From Nocardia africana NBRC 100379 (GTDB lineage: Bacteria > Actinomycetota > Actinomycetes > Mycobacteriales > Mycobacteriaceae): a DNA stretch of 64,000 nucleotides. Positions 26,202-35,213 of this stretch are shown one piece after another (position 1 is the stretch's first letter; every line of letters starts with the position of its first letter). Location of the stretch: contig NZ_BDAV01000014.1 of the NCBI RefSeq assembly GCF_001612635.1, positions 1 to 64,000 of the forward strand. Direction: 5' to 3'. The position numbers and the translations under genes were made by a program. Under the pieces are notes generated by a model. The model saw only the letters and a list, made by a program, of their open reading frames with translations. It did not search any database and was not told the origin of the DNA.

Positions 26202-27437
26202 TCACAGATCCAGCAACCAGTCGTTGGGCGCGAACAGTTCGAAGTGGACCCGTTCGTCGGACACACCGGCCGCTGTCAGCTGGGCCCGTGCCGCCTGCAG
26301 GAAACCGGTGCCGCCGCACAGATAGATCTCGGCGTCCGCGGGCAGGTCGATGCCGGCCAGCGACAGCAGGCCCGCGTGCGCACCGGCGGTGGGCTGCTCG
26401 TACCAGACGTGCAGCTCGGCGTCCGGCAGACCGGCGACCAGATCGGCCTGGGTGCCGCGCAGCGGGTGCGTGGACGCGGCGCGGTCGGCGTGCAACGCCA
26501 GCACGCGGCGCGGCGACCCGGTGGCCGCGAGATATTCCAGGATGCCGACCATCGGGGTGACGCCGATTCCGGCCGAGACGAGCACCAGCGGCGTCCGCGC
26601 GGCGGTGTCGATGGTCAGATCACCGAACGGCAGCGTGATCTGCAGCCTGTCGCCCACCTGGACGTCGGTGTGCAGCCACGACGACACCTCCCCTTCGGGG
26701 CGGTCGCCGGCGGCGGTGACGCGGCGCACCGCGAAGGCCAGCCGGCCCGCCCCGGGAGCGTTGACGAGGCTGTACTGGCGTAGCTGGCGGGCACCGTCGG
26801 GCAGATCGGCGCCGACCGAAACGTATTGCCCCGGAACGAAGTCCGGAAGCGGCGCGGCCGCGTCGGCGGCTTCCACGACGAAGATGACGGTCTCGGCGGG
26901 GTCCTCGATGCGCTGCACCACCCGGACCTCACGGAAGACCGCGCCCGGTTCGACACCGGCGCCCGCGTAGAGCTCGTTCTCGAATCCCATCAGCGTGTCG
27001 GCCATCAGCCAGTAGACCCGGTCCCAGGCGGCCGCCACCTCGGCCGTGACCGCCTCGCCGAGCACGTGCCCGATCGCCGCGAACAGATGTTCGTGCACGA
27101 CCGGATACTGGTCGGGCACCACCCCGAGCGAGGCGTGCTTGTGGCCGATGCGGGCCAGCAGCCCGCGCGGATGCGGCAGGTTCGGATCGACGAGGTGGGT
27201 CGCGAACGTGGCGATCGAGGCGGCCAGTGCGCGCTGCTGCTCACCCTGGGCCTGATTGCCGCGATTGAACACGTTGCGCAGCAGATCGGGGTGTGCCGCG
27301 AAGAGACGACGATAGAACTCGGCGGTGATGTCGTCGATCCGCGCCCCGATCACCGGCAGGGTCGCCCGCACGATCTCGGCGTGATGCGGTTCCAGTTCGG
27401 CGATGGTGTCCAAAGCCGATGTCGACGCGGTCGTCAT
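26202..27437 (-). CDS. hmp: Flavohemoglobin (nitric oxide dioxygenase)
   Basis: Oxidises NO to nitrate with NADPH and O2. The 411-residue product has an N-terminal globin (about 1-150; B10 Tyr in EFYRRLF near 42; proximal His about 101 in GHKHASLGV), a ferredoxin-reductase-like FAD domain (RQYSLVNAP near 222) and an NAD(P)H domain (SAGIGVTPMVGIL; LCGGTGFLQ). The ATG at 27437 follows GAGGAG at 8 nt; the upstream in-frame extension is not supported. It is downstream of, and on the same strand as, an NsrR-type regulator, and shares a bipartite upstream motif with it. Confidence 0.95.
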   Translation of the reverse strand: MTTASTSALDTIAELEPHHAEIVRATLPVIGARIDDITAEFYRRLFAAHPDLLRNVFNRGNQAQGEQQRALAASIATFATHLVDPNLPHPRGLLARIGHKHASLGVVPDQYPVVHEHLFAAIGHVLGEAVTAEVAAAWDRVYWLMADTLMGFENELYAGAGVEPGAVFREVRVVQRIEDPAETVIFVVEAADAAAPLPDFVPGQYVSVGADLPDGARQLRQYSLVNAPGAGRLAFAVRRVTAAGDRPEGEVSSWLHTDVQVGDRLQITLPFGDLTIDTAARTPLVLVSAGIGVTPMVGILEYLAATGSPRRVLALHADRAASTHPLRGTQADLVAGLPDAELHVWYEQPTAGAHAGLLSLAGIDLPADAEIYLCGGTGFLQAARAQLTAAGVSDERVHFELFAPNDWLLDL

Positions 27438-27528
27438 GGTGAAACTCCTCTTCGAGCAACAATTCCGGTGCATTACCGGCGAATTCCACGGTAACCATTT
27501 CGGGTGCCTCGAATCCATTTCCGAGCCC

Positions 27529-27559
27529 GTGTGTTCAATTACCACCCCGGGTGCGGATT
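27529..27559 (-). promoter_or_regulatory. Bipartite motif upstream of hmp, copy 1
   Basis: GTGTGTTCAATTACC, 8 bp, TGCGGATT (plus-strand reading), 92-122 bp upstream of hmp. The identical words with identical spacing occur upstream of the nsrR-like gene at 28183-28213. Likely a shared operator or promoter element. Confidence 0.6.
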
Positions 27560-27653
27560 ATGTTGTCCACGCCACATTTTCAACCGAATATAGCGAACCG
27601 CGCCGTGCGCCCCGAAGTTATTGGCGCACAGCGTTTCTCGTAGACAGTAGCCG

Positions 27654-28136
27654 TCAGGAAACGGCGGGAATATGGGCCGCGACACCGCCGAACGGTAATT
27701 TCGGCGAGGCCGACAGATGCAGTAATTGCTGCGTGCGCTGATCGACCAGATCGCTGAGGGTATAGCGGTCGAGTTCTCGATAGAACGACTCCTGCGCCTC
27801 CGCCAGGATCCGCCGCAGCCGGCATGCCCCGGCCATCGGGCAGGGGTGCTCACCCACACAGTCGACCACCTCGGCCGCCCCCTCGAGGCCGCGCACGATC
27901 TGCCCGACGGTGGCGGTGCGCCCGGCGTCGGTGAGGAAGATGCCACCGGCGCGGCCGCGCTGCGAGGCCACCAGGCCCAGCTCGGAGAGTTTGGTGACGG
28001 CCTTGGCGACGTAGTGTTCGGAGGCGTTGACCTGCCGGGCGATCAGCTTCGCGGTAACCCGCTCGTCGGCGCCGCTGCTCACCGCGAGCCGCATCATCGC
28101 CCGCAGCCCCAGATCGGTGAATCGCGACAACTGCAT
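27654..28136 (-). CDS. nsrR: Rrf2-family nitric oxide sensor
   Basis: The 160-residue product has the Rrf2 winged helix (about 1-80; VNASEHYVAKAVTKLSELGL) and cysteines 93, 99 and 105 (DCVGEHPCPMAGAC), the same positions as the [4Fe-4S]-ligating cysteines I recall for Streptomyces NsrR. NO damages the cluster and releases repression of hmp. Here hmp lies just downstream, the classic target. A GGGAG box precedes the ATG. Both promoters contain the same bipartite motif. Confidence 0.9.
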   Translation of the reverse strand: MQLSRFTDLGLRAMMRLAVSSGADERVTAKLIARQVNASEHYVAKAVTKLSELGLVASQRGRAGGIFLTDAGRTATVGQIVRGLEGAAEVVDCVGEHPCPMAGACRLRRILAEAQESFYRELDRYTLSDLVDQRTQQLLHLSASPKLPFGGVAAHIPAVS

Positions 28137-28182
28137 TCTCCCAGGCTACTTAATTCCGCCTTTGACAAGCGCATTCAGCGGT

Positions 28183-28213
28183 GTGTGTTCAATTACCCCG
28201 CATCCTGCGGATT
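28183..28213 (-). promoter_or_regulatory. Bipartite motif upstream of nsrR, copy 2
   Basis: GTGTGTTCAATTACC, 8 bp, TGCGGATT, 47-77 bp upstream of the nsrR-like start and 78 bp before divergent ilvA. Exact copy of the words upstream of hmp at 27529-27559. Confidence 0.6.
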
Positions 28214-28290
28214 TTGCGGGCCGGCTCACACCCCGCCGCCCGCGCGCCCGGCTGCGCGGATTCACCACAGCTGTCTGGCAGCATGGCCGC

Positions 28291-29511
28291 ATGGAGCTGA
28301 TCGGATTCGATCGCATCAGCGCGGCGCGGGAGATGCTGGCGCCCGTCATCCGCCGCACCCCCGTGATCGCGTCACGGGTGCTGTCCGAACGGACCGGGGC
28401 CGATGTGCGGCTCAAATGCGAGAATCTGCAGCGGACGGGGTCGTTCAAACCGCGCGGCGCGTACTTCCGGATCGCCAATCTCGCCCCGGAGGAACGCCGC
28501 AACGGTGTGGTGGCCGCGAGCGCCGGGAATCACGCGCAGGGGGTCGCTTGGGCCGCAACCACTCTCGGCATCGCCTCGACGGTGTTCATGCCCGTCGGAG
28601 CGCCCCTGCCCAAACTCGTCGCCACCCGCGCCTACGGCGCCACCGTTCATCAGGTGGGCGAGACGGTGGACGAGGCACTGCTCGCGGCCCAGGAATTCGC
28701 CGATCGCAGTGGGGCGACGCTGATCCATCCCTTCGACCATCCGGATATCGTCGCGGGCCAGGCGAGCGTCGGATCGGAACTGCTGGAACAGTTTCCGGAC
28801 GTCGGGACCGTACTGGTGCCGACCGGGGGTGGCGGACTGCTCGCGGGAATCGCCGCCGCCCTGCACCCGGTCGCACCGCAGGTGCGGGTGATCGGCGTCC
28901 AGGCCGCGCTGGCGGCGGCCTGGCCCGATTCGTTGCGCTCCGGGGAACCCGTTGCGTTGCAGCGTATGTCGACCATCGCCGACGGTATCGCGGTCGGACG
29001 GCCCGGTGAGGTGCCCTTCGCCCACGTCATCGCCCACCAGCCGACGATCGTCACCGTGGACGAGGACGCACTCTCGGCGGCCGTGCTGCTCTGCCTGGAA
29101 CGAGCGAAACTCCTCGTGGAACCGGCGGGCGCGGCGGCGGTCGCGGCCCTGCTGAGCCTGCCCGCCGAGGAACTGCGCCTACGCGGACCGGTCTGCGCGG
29201 TCATCTCCGGCGGCAATGTGGACCCGATCCTGCTGACCCGCATCATCGGCCACGGGCTCAGCACCGGCGGGCGCTACCTCGCGGTGCGAATCACCATCTC
29301 GGATCGGCCCGGCAGTCTGAGCCGGTTGCTCGATGCCGTCGCCGGCACCGGGGCGAATGTGCTCGACGTGGTGCACGCGCGCACTCCCGCCGGTCTGGCC
29401 ATCGACGAGGTGGAGGTGCAGCTGACCCTCGAGACCCGCGGCCCCGCCCATCGCGACGATGTTCTCGACGCGCTCGAGCGGGCGGAATACGCTGTGCGCG
29501 TGCAGGATTGA
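28291..29511 (+). CDS. ilvA: Threonine ammonia-lyase (threonine deaminase)
   Basis: PLP enzyme converting threonine to 2-oxobutyrate, the entry to isoleucine synthesis. The 406-residue product has the PLP Lys (about 53) in GSFKPRGA, the phosphate loop PTGGGGLLAGIA and a single C-terminal ACT domain (about 330-406; RITISDRPGSLSRLL). One ACT domain fits the short, often catabolic-type TdcB/IlvA form used by actinobacteria. The ATG at 28291 has no clear Shine-Dalgarno. The frame is open far upstream but lacks family similarity. Confidence 0.92.
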   Translation: MELIGFDRISAAREMLAPVIRRTPVIASRVLSERTGADVRLKCENLQRTGSFKPRGAYFRIANLAPEERRNGVVAASAGNHAQGVAWAATTLGIASTVFMPVGAPLPKLVATRAYGATVHQVGETVDEALLAAQEFADRSGATLIHPFDHPDIVAGQASVGSELLEQFPDVGTVLVPTGGGGLLAGIAAALHPVAPQVRVIGVQAALAAAWPDSLRSGEPVALQRMSTIADGIAVGRPGEVPFAHVIAHQPTIVTVDEDALSAAVLLCLERAKLLVEPAGAAAVAALLSLPAEELRLRGPVCAVISGGNVDPILLTRIIGHGLSTGGRYLAVRITISDRPGSLSRLLDAVAGTGANVLDVVHARTPAGLAIDEVEVQLTLETRGPAHRDDVLDALERAEYAVRVQD

Positions 29512-29541
29512 CCGCGCGTCAGCAGAATCGAGCCGCACGCG

Positions 29542-29865
29542 TCAGTGCGCGCCGCCCAATTCCAGCGCCAGCACCCCGGCGATCAGCAGCGCGACGCCGC
29601 CGATCTGCACCACCGACAGCGGCTCGTCGAGGAACAGCACGCCGATGGTGGCGACCAGCGCCACCCCGATCGCCGACCACACCCCGTAGGCGACACCGAC
29701 CGACATGCCCCGCTTCAGCGCCTGCGACAGGAAGACGAACGCCGCCAGGTAGCCGACGACCACCACGATCGAGGGCACCAGCTTGGTGAATCCCTCGGAC
29801 AGCTTCAGCGACACGGTCGCCGACACCTCGGTCACGATGGCCAACCCGAGAAAGAGGAACATCAT
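29542..29865 (-). CDS. Small multidrug resistance (SMR) efflux protein
   Basis: A 107-residue protein with four hydrophobic helices. The essential membrane-embedded Glu is in LAIVTEVSATVSLK (about 13), with the family signatures AYGVWSAIG and FLDEPLS. SMR dimers export cationic compounds or guanidinium by proton antiport. It begins with two ATG codons. It follows argH by 61 bp on the same strand but is functionally unrelated to arginine synthesis. Confidence 0.93.
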   Translation of the reverse strand: MMFLFLGLAIVTEVSATVSLKLSEGFTKLVPSIVVVVGYLAAFVFLSQALKRGMSVGVAYGVWSAIGVALVATIGVLFLDEPLSVVQIGGVALLIAGVLALELGGAH

Positions 29866-29926
29866 GCGCGCACGATATCGGCCGCGGTGACCGAGGCGCC
29901 CGCACGGGCAGGTCGCGCCCGCTGGA

Positions 29927-31342
29927 TCAGCTCAGCCAGGTGCGAGCTTCGGCGGCGGTGGTACGGACCTCGCCCAGTTGTTCGGCGACCCGCACCCCGG
30001 CGGTACCCCCGCGGGAGTTGCGGGAGGCGATCGAGCCCTGCACCGTGAGCACCTCGCGTACCTGCGGCGTCAAGGCCGGATCCACGGCGGCGAACTCGGC
30101 GTCGGTCAGCTCGTCCAGGCCGACCCCGCGCGCCTCGGCGGCGCGCACGCACGCACCGGCGGCCTCGTGCGCCACGCGGAACGGAACGCCTTGGCGCACC
30201 AGCCATTCGGCGATATCGGTGGCCAGGGTGTATCCGGCGGGCGCCAATTCGGCCATCCGCTCCGTGTGGAAGGTCAGGGTGGAGACGAGACCGGCGATGG
30301 CGGGCAGCAGCAGTTCCAGCTGTGCCACCGAATCGAACAGCGGCTCCTTGTCCTCCTGCAGGTCCCGGTTGTAGGCCAGCGGTTGCGCCTTGAGGGTGGC
30401 GAGCAGGCCGGTGAGGTTGCCGATCAGGCGTCCGGCCTTACCGCGGGTCAGCTCCGACACGTCGGGATTCTTCTTCTGCGGCATGATCGACGATCCGGTG
30501 GACCAGGCATCGGCGAGGGTGATGTAACCGAATTCCGGTGTGCTCCAGATGATGATCTCCTCCGCCATGCGCGACAGATCGACCGCGATCATCGCGAGCA
30601 CGAAGGCGGCCTCGGCGGCGAAGTCGCGCGCGGAGGTCGCGTCGATCGAATTGGCCGCGGCCGCATCGAAATTCAGATCGGCGGCGATGGCCTCCGGATC
30701 GAGACCCAGCGACGATCCGGCCAGCGCACCCGAACCGTACGGGGAGATCGCCGCGCGCTTGTCGAAATCGCGCAGCCGGTCGATATCGCGCAGCAGCGGG
30801 TGAGCGTGGGCGAGCAGCTGATGGGCCAGCAGTACGGGCTGCGCGGCCTGCAGATGGGTCTTGCCGGGCATCACGGCATCGGGATGCGCGGCGGCCTGCT
30901 CGACCAGGGCGTCGACGACCTCGAGCACGCCGAAGGCGATGCGGCGCACCGCATCACGCAACCACATGCGGAACAGGGTGGCCACCTGGTCGTTGCGGGA
31001 GCGTCCCGCGCGCAACCGGCCGCCGAGTTCGGCGCCGACCCGATCGATCAGACCGCGTTCGAGCGCGCCGTGCACGTCCTCGTCGGATTCGGCCGGAGTG
31101 AAGGCGCCGGAGGCGACATCGGCCGCGAGCCGGTCGAGCCCGTCCAGCATGCCCGCCAGATCGGCCTCCGACAGCAGTCCGGCCTTGTGCAGCACACGAG
31201 CGTGGGCCTTGGACGCGCGAATGTCGTAGGGCGCCAGTGCCCAGTCGAAATGGGTCGATTTGCTCAGCGCCGCCATGGCCGCGGCGGGGCCGGAGGCGAA
31301 ACGCCCACCCCACAGCGCGCCTTCGTTGGTGGCTTGGCTCAT
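29927..31342 (-). CDS. argH: Argininosuccinate lyase
   Basis: Last step of arginine synthesis: argininosuccinate to arginine and fumarate. The 471-residue product carries the superfamily signature GSSIMPQKKNPD and the early SRNDQVAT and TH(LQ) catalytic regions. The ATG at 31342 overlaps the stop of the upstream methyltransferase gene (ATGA), with GAGGAG upstream. In most actinobacteria argH directly follows argG; here a methyltransferase gene lies between. Confidence 0.97.
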   Translation of the reverse strand: MSQATNEGALWGGRFASGPAAAMAALSKSTHFDWALAPYDIRASKAHARVLHKAGLLSEADLAGMLDGLDRLAADVASGAFTPAESDEDVHGALERGLIDRVGAELGGRLRAGRSRNDQVATLFRMWLRDAVRRIAFGVLEVVDALVEQAAAHPDAVMPGKTHLQAAQPVLLAHQLLAHAHPLLRDIDRLRDFDKRAAISPYGSGALAGSSLGLDPEAIAADLNFDAAAANSIDATSARDFAAEAAFVLAMIAVDLSRMAEEIIIWSTPEFGYITLADAWSTGSSIMPQKKNPDVSELTRGKAGRLIGNLTGLLATLKAQPLAYNRDLQEDKEPLFDSVAQLELLLPAIAGLVSTLTFHTERMAELAPAGYTLATDIAEWLVRQGVPFRVAHEAAGACVRAAEARGVGLDELTDAEFAAVDPALTPQVREVLTVQGSIASRNSRGGTAGVRVAEQLGEVRTTAAEARTWLS

Positions 31343-32349
31343 CGGTTCTCGTCTCCTCGTGTGGCGGTCATCAGAATGTGGTGGTTCAGTTCGGCGCGAG
31401 CGACATCGGGCTGCTCGCGTCCGTGGTCGGTCAGGACGGCCACCGGGTCGCCGGTCGTCACGGCCCAGCCGCGCGCGGCGAACCATTCGCGCGGGTCGGT
31501 GCGGCCCTCCCAGGGGTACCAGAGTTCTTCGAGGTTCAGCGTGATCCCGGCCTCGGCGAGCAGTCGCTTGCGGCGCTCCCGCATCGCCTGCCGGGCGGGC
31601 GAATCCTCGCGCCGGCCGCGTCCGATGTTCAGGGCGATCCGGCTGCCGGGTGCGCTGAGCGCCACGACATCGCCGAACAGCCGGTCCTGTGCCTCACCGG
31701 GCAGGTAACGCAGCAGCCCCTCCGCCAGCCAGGCGGTCGGAGCGGTGGGTTCGAAACCGTTGTCCCACAGCTCCTTCGGCCAATCCTGGCGCAGATCCAC
31801 ACCGATCGCGCGCCGGTCGGCGGCAGGGTGCGCATCCGCGAGCACGGAGTTCTTGTACTCCAGCACCTTCGGCTGGTCGATCTCGAAAATTACTGTGCCG
31901 GAGGGCCACTCGAGCCGGTAGGCACGGGCGTCGAGTCCGCTCGCGAGGATCACGACCTGCCGGATACCCGCGGCGGAGGCGGCAGCGAAGTACTCGTCGA
32001 AGTAGACCGTGCGAGCGATGAGCATCGCGGCCAGCGAACTGTAGACAGGGGCGCCCTCGGCGGCTGCGCTGCCGGGGCCGTCCGCACCGCCGCCGGAGTC
32101 CGCCGCGCCCTCGCTCACCGAGCTGCCCGCGCCCTCGGCGGCGGAATCGGCACTGCCCGATGCCGCCGCGACCTGAGCGCTCATGATGCGGCTCCAGCCC
32201 GAACCGGCGGCCTCGACCAGACGCGCGGCGTAGGGATCACGGAACAGCGCATCGGGGCGCCGGGTCTCGGCCGCCCGCATCGCGGCCACACCGAGGGCGG
32301 TCGCGCCGACGCTTTCGGTGATATCCCAGCTGTCGTCGTCACTGCGCAC
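31339..32349 (-). CDS. Class I SAM-dependent methyltransferase (TIGR00027/LCM-type)
   Basis: A 336-residue member of the large mycolate-actinomycete family with the start SVGATALGVAAMRAAET, RDPYAARLV, the motif I region VVILASGLDARAYRL and EIDQPKVLEYK. An Ala/Gly/Ser-rich stretch of about 40 residues (60-103) interrupts the usual N-terminal domain and looks like a recent low-complexity insertion. GTG start with GGGAGGAG. Coupled to argH. Methyl acceptor unknown. Confidence 0.88.
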   Translation of the reverse strand: MRSDDDSWDITESVGATALGVAAMRAAETRRPDALFRDPYAARLVEAAGSGWSRIMSAQVAAASGSADSAAEGAGSSVSEGAADSGGGADGPGSAAAEGAPVYSSLAAMLIARTVYFDEYFAAASAAGIRQVVILASGLDARAYRLEWPSGTVIFEIDQPKVLEYKNSVLADAHPAADRRAIGVDLRQDWPKELWDNGFEPTAPTAWLAEGLLRYLPGEAQDRLFGDVVALSAPGSRIALNIGRGRREDSPARQAMRERRKRLLAEAGITLNLEELWYPWEGRTDPREWFAARGWAVTTGDPVAVLTDHGREQPDVARAELNHHILMTATRGDENR

Positions 32350-32673
32350 GGACGTCTCCTCCCGTTCGGGCTGCGTCGCCTCCTACACGATGCGCACCCT
32401 GCGGTCGTGCGGTGTCACCCGGTCGCAGGCTACTCCGCACCCGGTGCGGCTCCGGACTCCGCACCAGGGCTGTGCGCACTCGGCGCAAGGAGTGCCACAG
32501 CCGGACGGTGCCGACTTCGCGCCGGAGGTGGACCCGAATGGCGGAGACGATTGCCGCGACGAAGCGGCACGGTCAGCGAGCGATCGAGGACCGAGCGCAC
32601 GGGACTCCGCACGGCAACGACCGGCGCGCAGGCCCCCGGCCGGGCGCGCGGCCCGGCCGAGACTGCCGGCGTC
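32350..32673. other. argG-methyltransferase intergenic region
   Basis: The 324 bp hold the argG terminator hairpin at 32637-32659 and presumably the promoter of the methyltransferase-argH pair (a TAGCCT-like -10 near 32430 on the minus strand). No gene recognised. Confidence 0.5.
32637..32659 (-). terminator. Hairpin after argG
   Basis: Perfect 9-bp arms CGGCCGGGC and GCCCGGCCG with a GCGCG loop, 15 bp after the argG stop on its strand. Confidence 0.65.
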
Positions 32674-33876
32674 CTACTTCTTGGACAGGTCGCGGCGCGC
32701 GGCGACCTTCGAGGACAGGCCGTGGATCTGGACGAAGCCCTTGGCCAGCGACTGGTCGAAGCTGTCGCCCTCGTCGTAGGTGGCGAGGTTGAAGTCGTAG
32801 AGCGACTCCTCGCTGCGGCGGCCGTTGACGACGACGTTGCCGCCGTGCAGCACCATCCGCACCTCACCGGAGACGTGCTGCTGGGTGTCGCGCACGAAGG
32901 CGTCCAGGGCCCGCTTGAGCGGGGAGAACCACAGGCCGTCGTAGACCAGCTCGCCCCAGCGCTGTTCGACCTGGCGCTTGTAGCGGCCGAGTTCGCGCTC
33001 GACGGTGACGGCCTCGAGTTCCTGGTGCGCGGTGATCAGCGCGATCGCGCCCGGCGCCTCGTAGATCTCGCGGCTCTTGATGCCCACCAGGCGGTCCTCG
33101 ACCATGTCCAGCCGGCCCACGCCCTGGCGACCCGCGCGCTTGTTGAGTTCGGTGATCGCCTCGAGCACGCTGACCGGCCGGCCGTCGATCGCGATCGGCA
33201 CACCCTTGTCGAAGGTGACGATCAGTTCGTCGGGCGCCTCGAAGTTGACGGTCGGGTCGACGGTGTAGTCGTAGACGTCCTTGGTCGGCGCGTTCCACAG
33301 ATCCTCGAGGAAGCCGGTCTCCACCGCGCGGCCCCACAGGTTCTGGTCGATCGAGAACGGCGACTTCTTGCTGACGGTGATCGGCAGCGCGTTCTCCTCG
33401 GCGAAGGCGATGGCCTTCTCCCGGGTCCACGCGTAGTCGCGCACGGGAGCGATGACGTTCAGATCGGGCGCGAGCGCGCCGATGCCGACCTCGAAGCGGA
33501 CCTGGTCGTTGCCCTTACCGGTGCAGCCGTGCGCGACGGTGGTCGCGCCGTGGTACTCGGCCGCCTCGACCAGATGCTTGACGATCAGCGGGCGGCTGAT
33601 CGCGGACACCAGCGGGTAGCGGCCCATGTAGAGGGCGTTGGCCTGCACGGTCGGCAAGCAGTATTCGTCGGCGAATTCGTCGCGGGCGTCGACCACGATG
33701 GCCTCGACCGCGCCGCAGTCCAGTGCGCGCTGGCGCACCACGTTCATATCCTCGCCGCCCTGGCCCAGATCGATCGCGACGGCGACCACCTCGGCCCCGG
33801 TCTCCTTGCCGATCCAGCTGATGGCAACGGAGGTGTCCAACCCGCCGGAATAGGCGAGTACGACGCGATCGGCCAT
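32674..33876 (-). CDS. argG: Argininosuccinate synthase
   Basis: ATP-dependent condensation of citrulline and aspartate. The 400-residue product has the P-loop AYSGGLDTS near residue 8, HGCTGKGNDQVRFE, and the expected length. GAGGAG lies 8 nt before the ATG. It carries its own ARG-box promoter about 100 bp upstream, consistent with its separation from the argCJBDFR operon. Confidence 0.98.
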   Translation of the reverse strand: MADRVVLAYSGGLDTSVAISWIGKETGAEVVAVAIDLGQGGEDMNVVRQRALDCGAVEAIVVDARDEFADEYCLPTVQANALYMGRYPLVSAISRPLIVKHLVEAAEYHGATTVAHGCTGKGNDQVRFEVGIGALAPDLNVIAPVRDYAWTREKAIAFAEENALPITVSKKSPFSIDQNLWGRAVETGFLEDLWNAPTKDVYDYTVDPTVNFEAPDELIVTFDKGVPIAIDGRPVSVLEAITELNKRAGRQGVGRLDMVEDRLVGIKSREIYEAPGAIALITAHQELEAVTVERELGRYKRQVEQRWGELVYDGLWFSPLKRALDAFVRDTQQHVSGEVRMVLHGGNVVVNGRRSEESLYDFNLATYDEGDSFDQSLAKGFVQIHGLSSKVAARRDLSKK

Positions 33877-33980
33877 ATCTGATGCTCCTCAGGTTCGTGC
33901 GTATGCGTAGGGGGTGCGCGATGTCACCGGTGCGATGTGCCGCCGCTACCCGCCCTCGGACGGCTCACATCAACTGCAAA

Positions 33981-34013
33981 TGATTATGCATGATGATGCA
34001 ATCCCATTCATAA
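33981..34013 (-). promoter_or_regulatory. ARG box (ArgR operator) of argG
   Basis: This 33-bp element matches the one before argC at 27 of 33 positions (TGATTATGCA-GAT-ATGCAA-C-CATTCA core). It overlaps a minus-strand -10 CATAAT (33983-33988) and a weak -35 ATGAAT (34006-34011) with 17 bp between. The TGAAT/ATTCA and TGCAT words are typical ArgR half-sites. The argG leader would be about 100 nt. Confidence 0.75.
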
Positions 34014-34195
34014 CCGGGGGTAGGCATACCACCGCCCGAGCGCCCCGGCGCCCCCGCAGGCCTGCCTCACGGATCGGACAACTACGGACATTCACCCCGA
34101 AACCTCTGCGCGTCAATGAGATTGCCGAAACGGGGTATCACCGATATGTCACCCTGATGGTGAACGGACTCCGGTGCCCCGGGAAAGGCGGACCC

Positions 34196-34360
34196 ATGCT
34201 CTCCACGTTTGCGGGTTATTTCGGCACGATCGGTTCCGATGTGCTGGCGATCGGCCAATCGGTGATCACCCTCATCACCGACCTCATCGGCGCGGGCGGC
34301 GCGGCCACGCCGGGCGGTTTCGGCGGCAACTACCCGCCCGGGCAGTATCCGCTGGCCTGA
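34196..34360 (+). CDS. Small hypothetical protein
   Basis: A 54-residue frame starting at ATG 34196 with AAAGGCGG upstream. It holds one hydrophobic stretch (about 12-33) and a Gly/Pro-rich tail (GGFGGNYPPGQYPLA). It resembles the small envelope-associated hypothetical proteins of mycolate actinomycetes, but I recognise no family. It is divergent from argG and convergent with the next gene. Confidence 0.5.
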   Translation: MLSTFAGYFGTIGSDVLAIGQSVITLITDLIGAGGAATPGGFGGNYPPGQYPLA

Positions 34361-34376
34361 GTGGCGGGATCGGCAT

Positions 34377-35174
34377 TCATCCGAAGCCGACCCGATCGAG
34401 CCAGAAGTCGAACAGTTCCCGATCGCCCAGAATCTCGATTCCGGCATCCTCGACCGGTCGGCGCCGGTAGATCACCAGCAGGAGTTCGGTGAGCGGACCG
34501 CGAACCGCCACCGCGGCGCGCTCGTGGGCACGCCGCCAGCCGATGGCGTCGCCGGTGAGATCGACGATCCATTCGGCGTGCAATTCCTCGGGCGTGTCGG
34601 TCGCATGGAAGTGCAGGGTGCGGCCGGGCCCGAGCAGTTCCCGTGACTCCGGCTTGTAGTCGAACATGACCGGCAGCGAGGCCAGTTCCAGCCATTCGTC
34701 GATGGCGTCGGCGGCCACGTCCGGCGCGGCGTGATAGTCGGCGCCCAGCGCGAGCGTGGCGTCCGCTCGATGGATCAGCGTTTCGTGGGTGAAGCGGCGG
34801 GCGTAGAAGTCGGTGGTCGGCACGACCGGCACCGGCGTCCAGAGCGTGCGGCCGGGCCCCGCCTCGCGGAGTTCGGCGGCCAGAGCCGCGGCGCCCTCGG
34901 CGAGCCAGTCGCGTAATTGCTCGGGGTCCTCGTCCAGATATCCGGACAGATCCCGGAACGCGAAGTCGTCCTCCGGCAAGGGTTCTCGCACCCGGGCGGC
35001 CACGGCCGCCCGGGCCCACCGCTGCGCGCCGCCGAGGTGGCGTCCCAGCTGGCCCACGGTCCAGCCCGGGCAGGTCGGGACGGGAAGCGAGGTGTCGGCG
35101 TGCGCGAGTGCGGCTCGCAGCAATTCGGTCTGGGCCACGATCTCATCGCAGTACCGCTCGAAGGTCAGCGCCAT
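34377..35174 (-). CDS. TIGR03083/maleylpyruvate isomerase-like (DinB fold) protein
   Basis: A 265-residue protein with the mycothiol-dependent isomerase N-terminal domain: CPGWTVGQLGRHLGGAQRW and the helical core, followed by a C-terminal domain. Metal-binding His residues (RHLGG, FTHETLIHRAD) are present. Many relatives are mycothiol S-transferases or uncharacterised. The ATG at 35174 is preferred over a GTG two codons upstream. It follows a TetR gene that starts about 650 bp upstream on the same strand. Confidence 0.82.
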   Translation of the reverse strand: MALTFERYCDEIVAQTELLRAALAHADTSLPVPTCPGWTVGQLGRHLGGAQRWARAAVAARVREPLPEDDFAFRDLSGYLDEDPEQLRDWLAEGAAALAAELREAGPGRTLWTPVPVVPTTDFYARRFTHETLIHRADATLALGADYHAAPDVAADAIDEWLELASLPVMFDYKPESRELLGPGRTLHFHATDTPEELHAEWIVDLTGDAIGWRRAHERAAVAVRGPLTELLLVIYRRRPVEDAGIEILGDRELFDFWLDRVGFG

Positions 35175-35213
35175 GCGCACACCCTAAGCACGGCCACCGA
35201 CAGACTCGGCGCA

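Noticed and set aside
31237..33882. 881-residue plus-strand open frame across argG and the methyltransferase gene
   Set aside because: Antisense shadow; argG and the methyltransferase are unmistakable on the minus strand.
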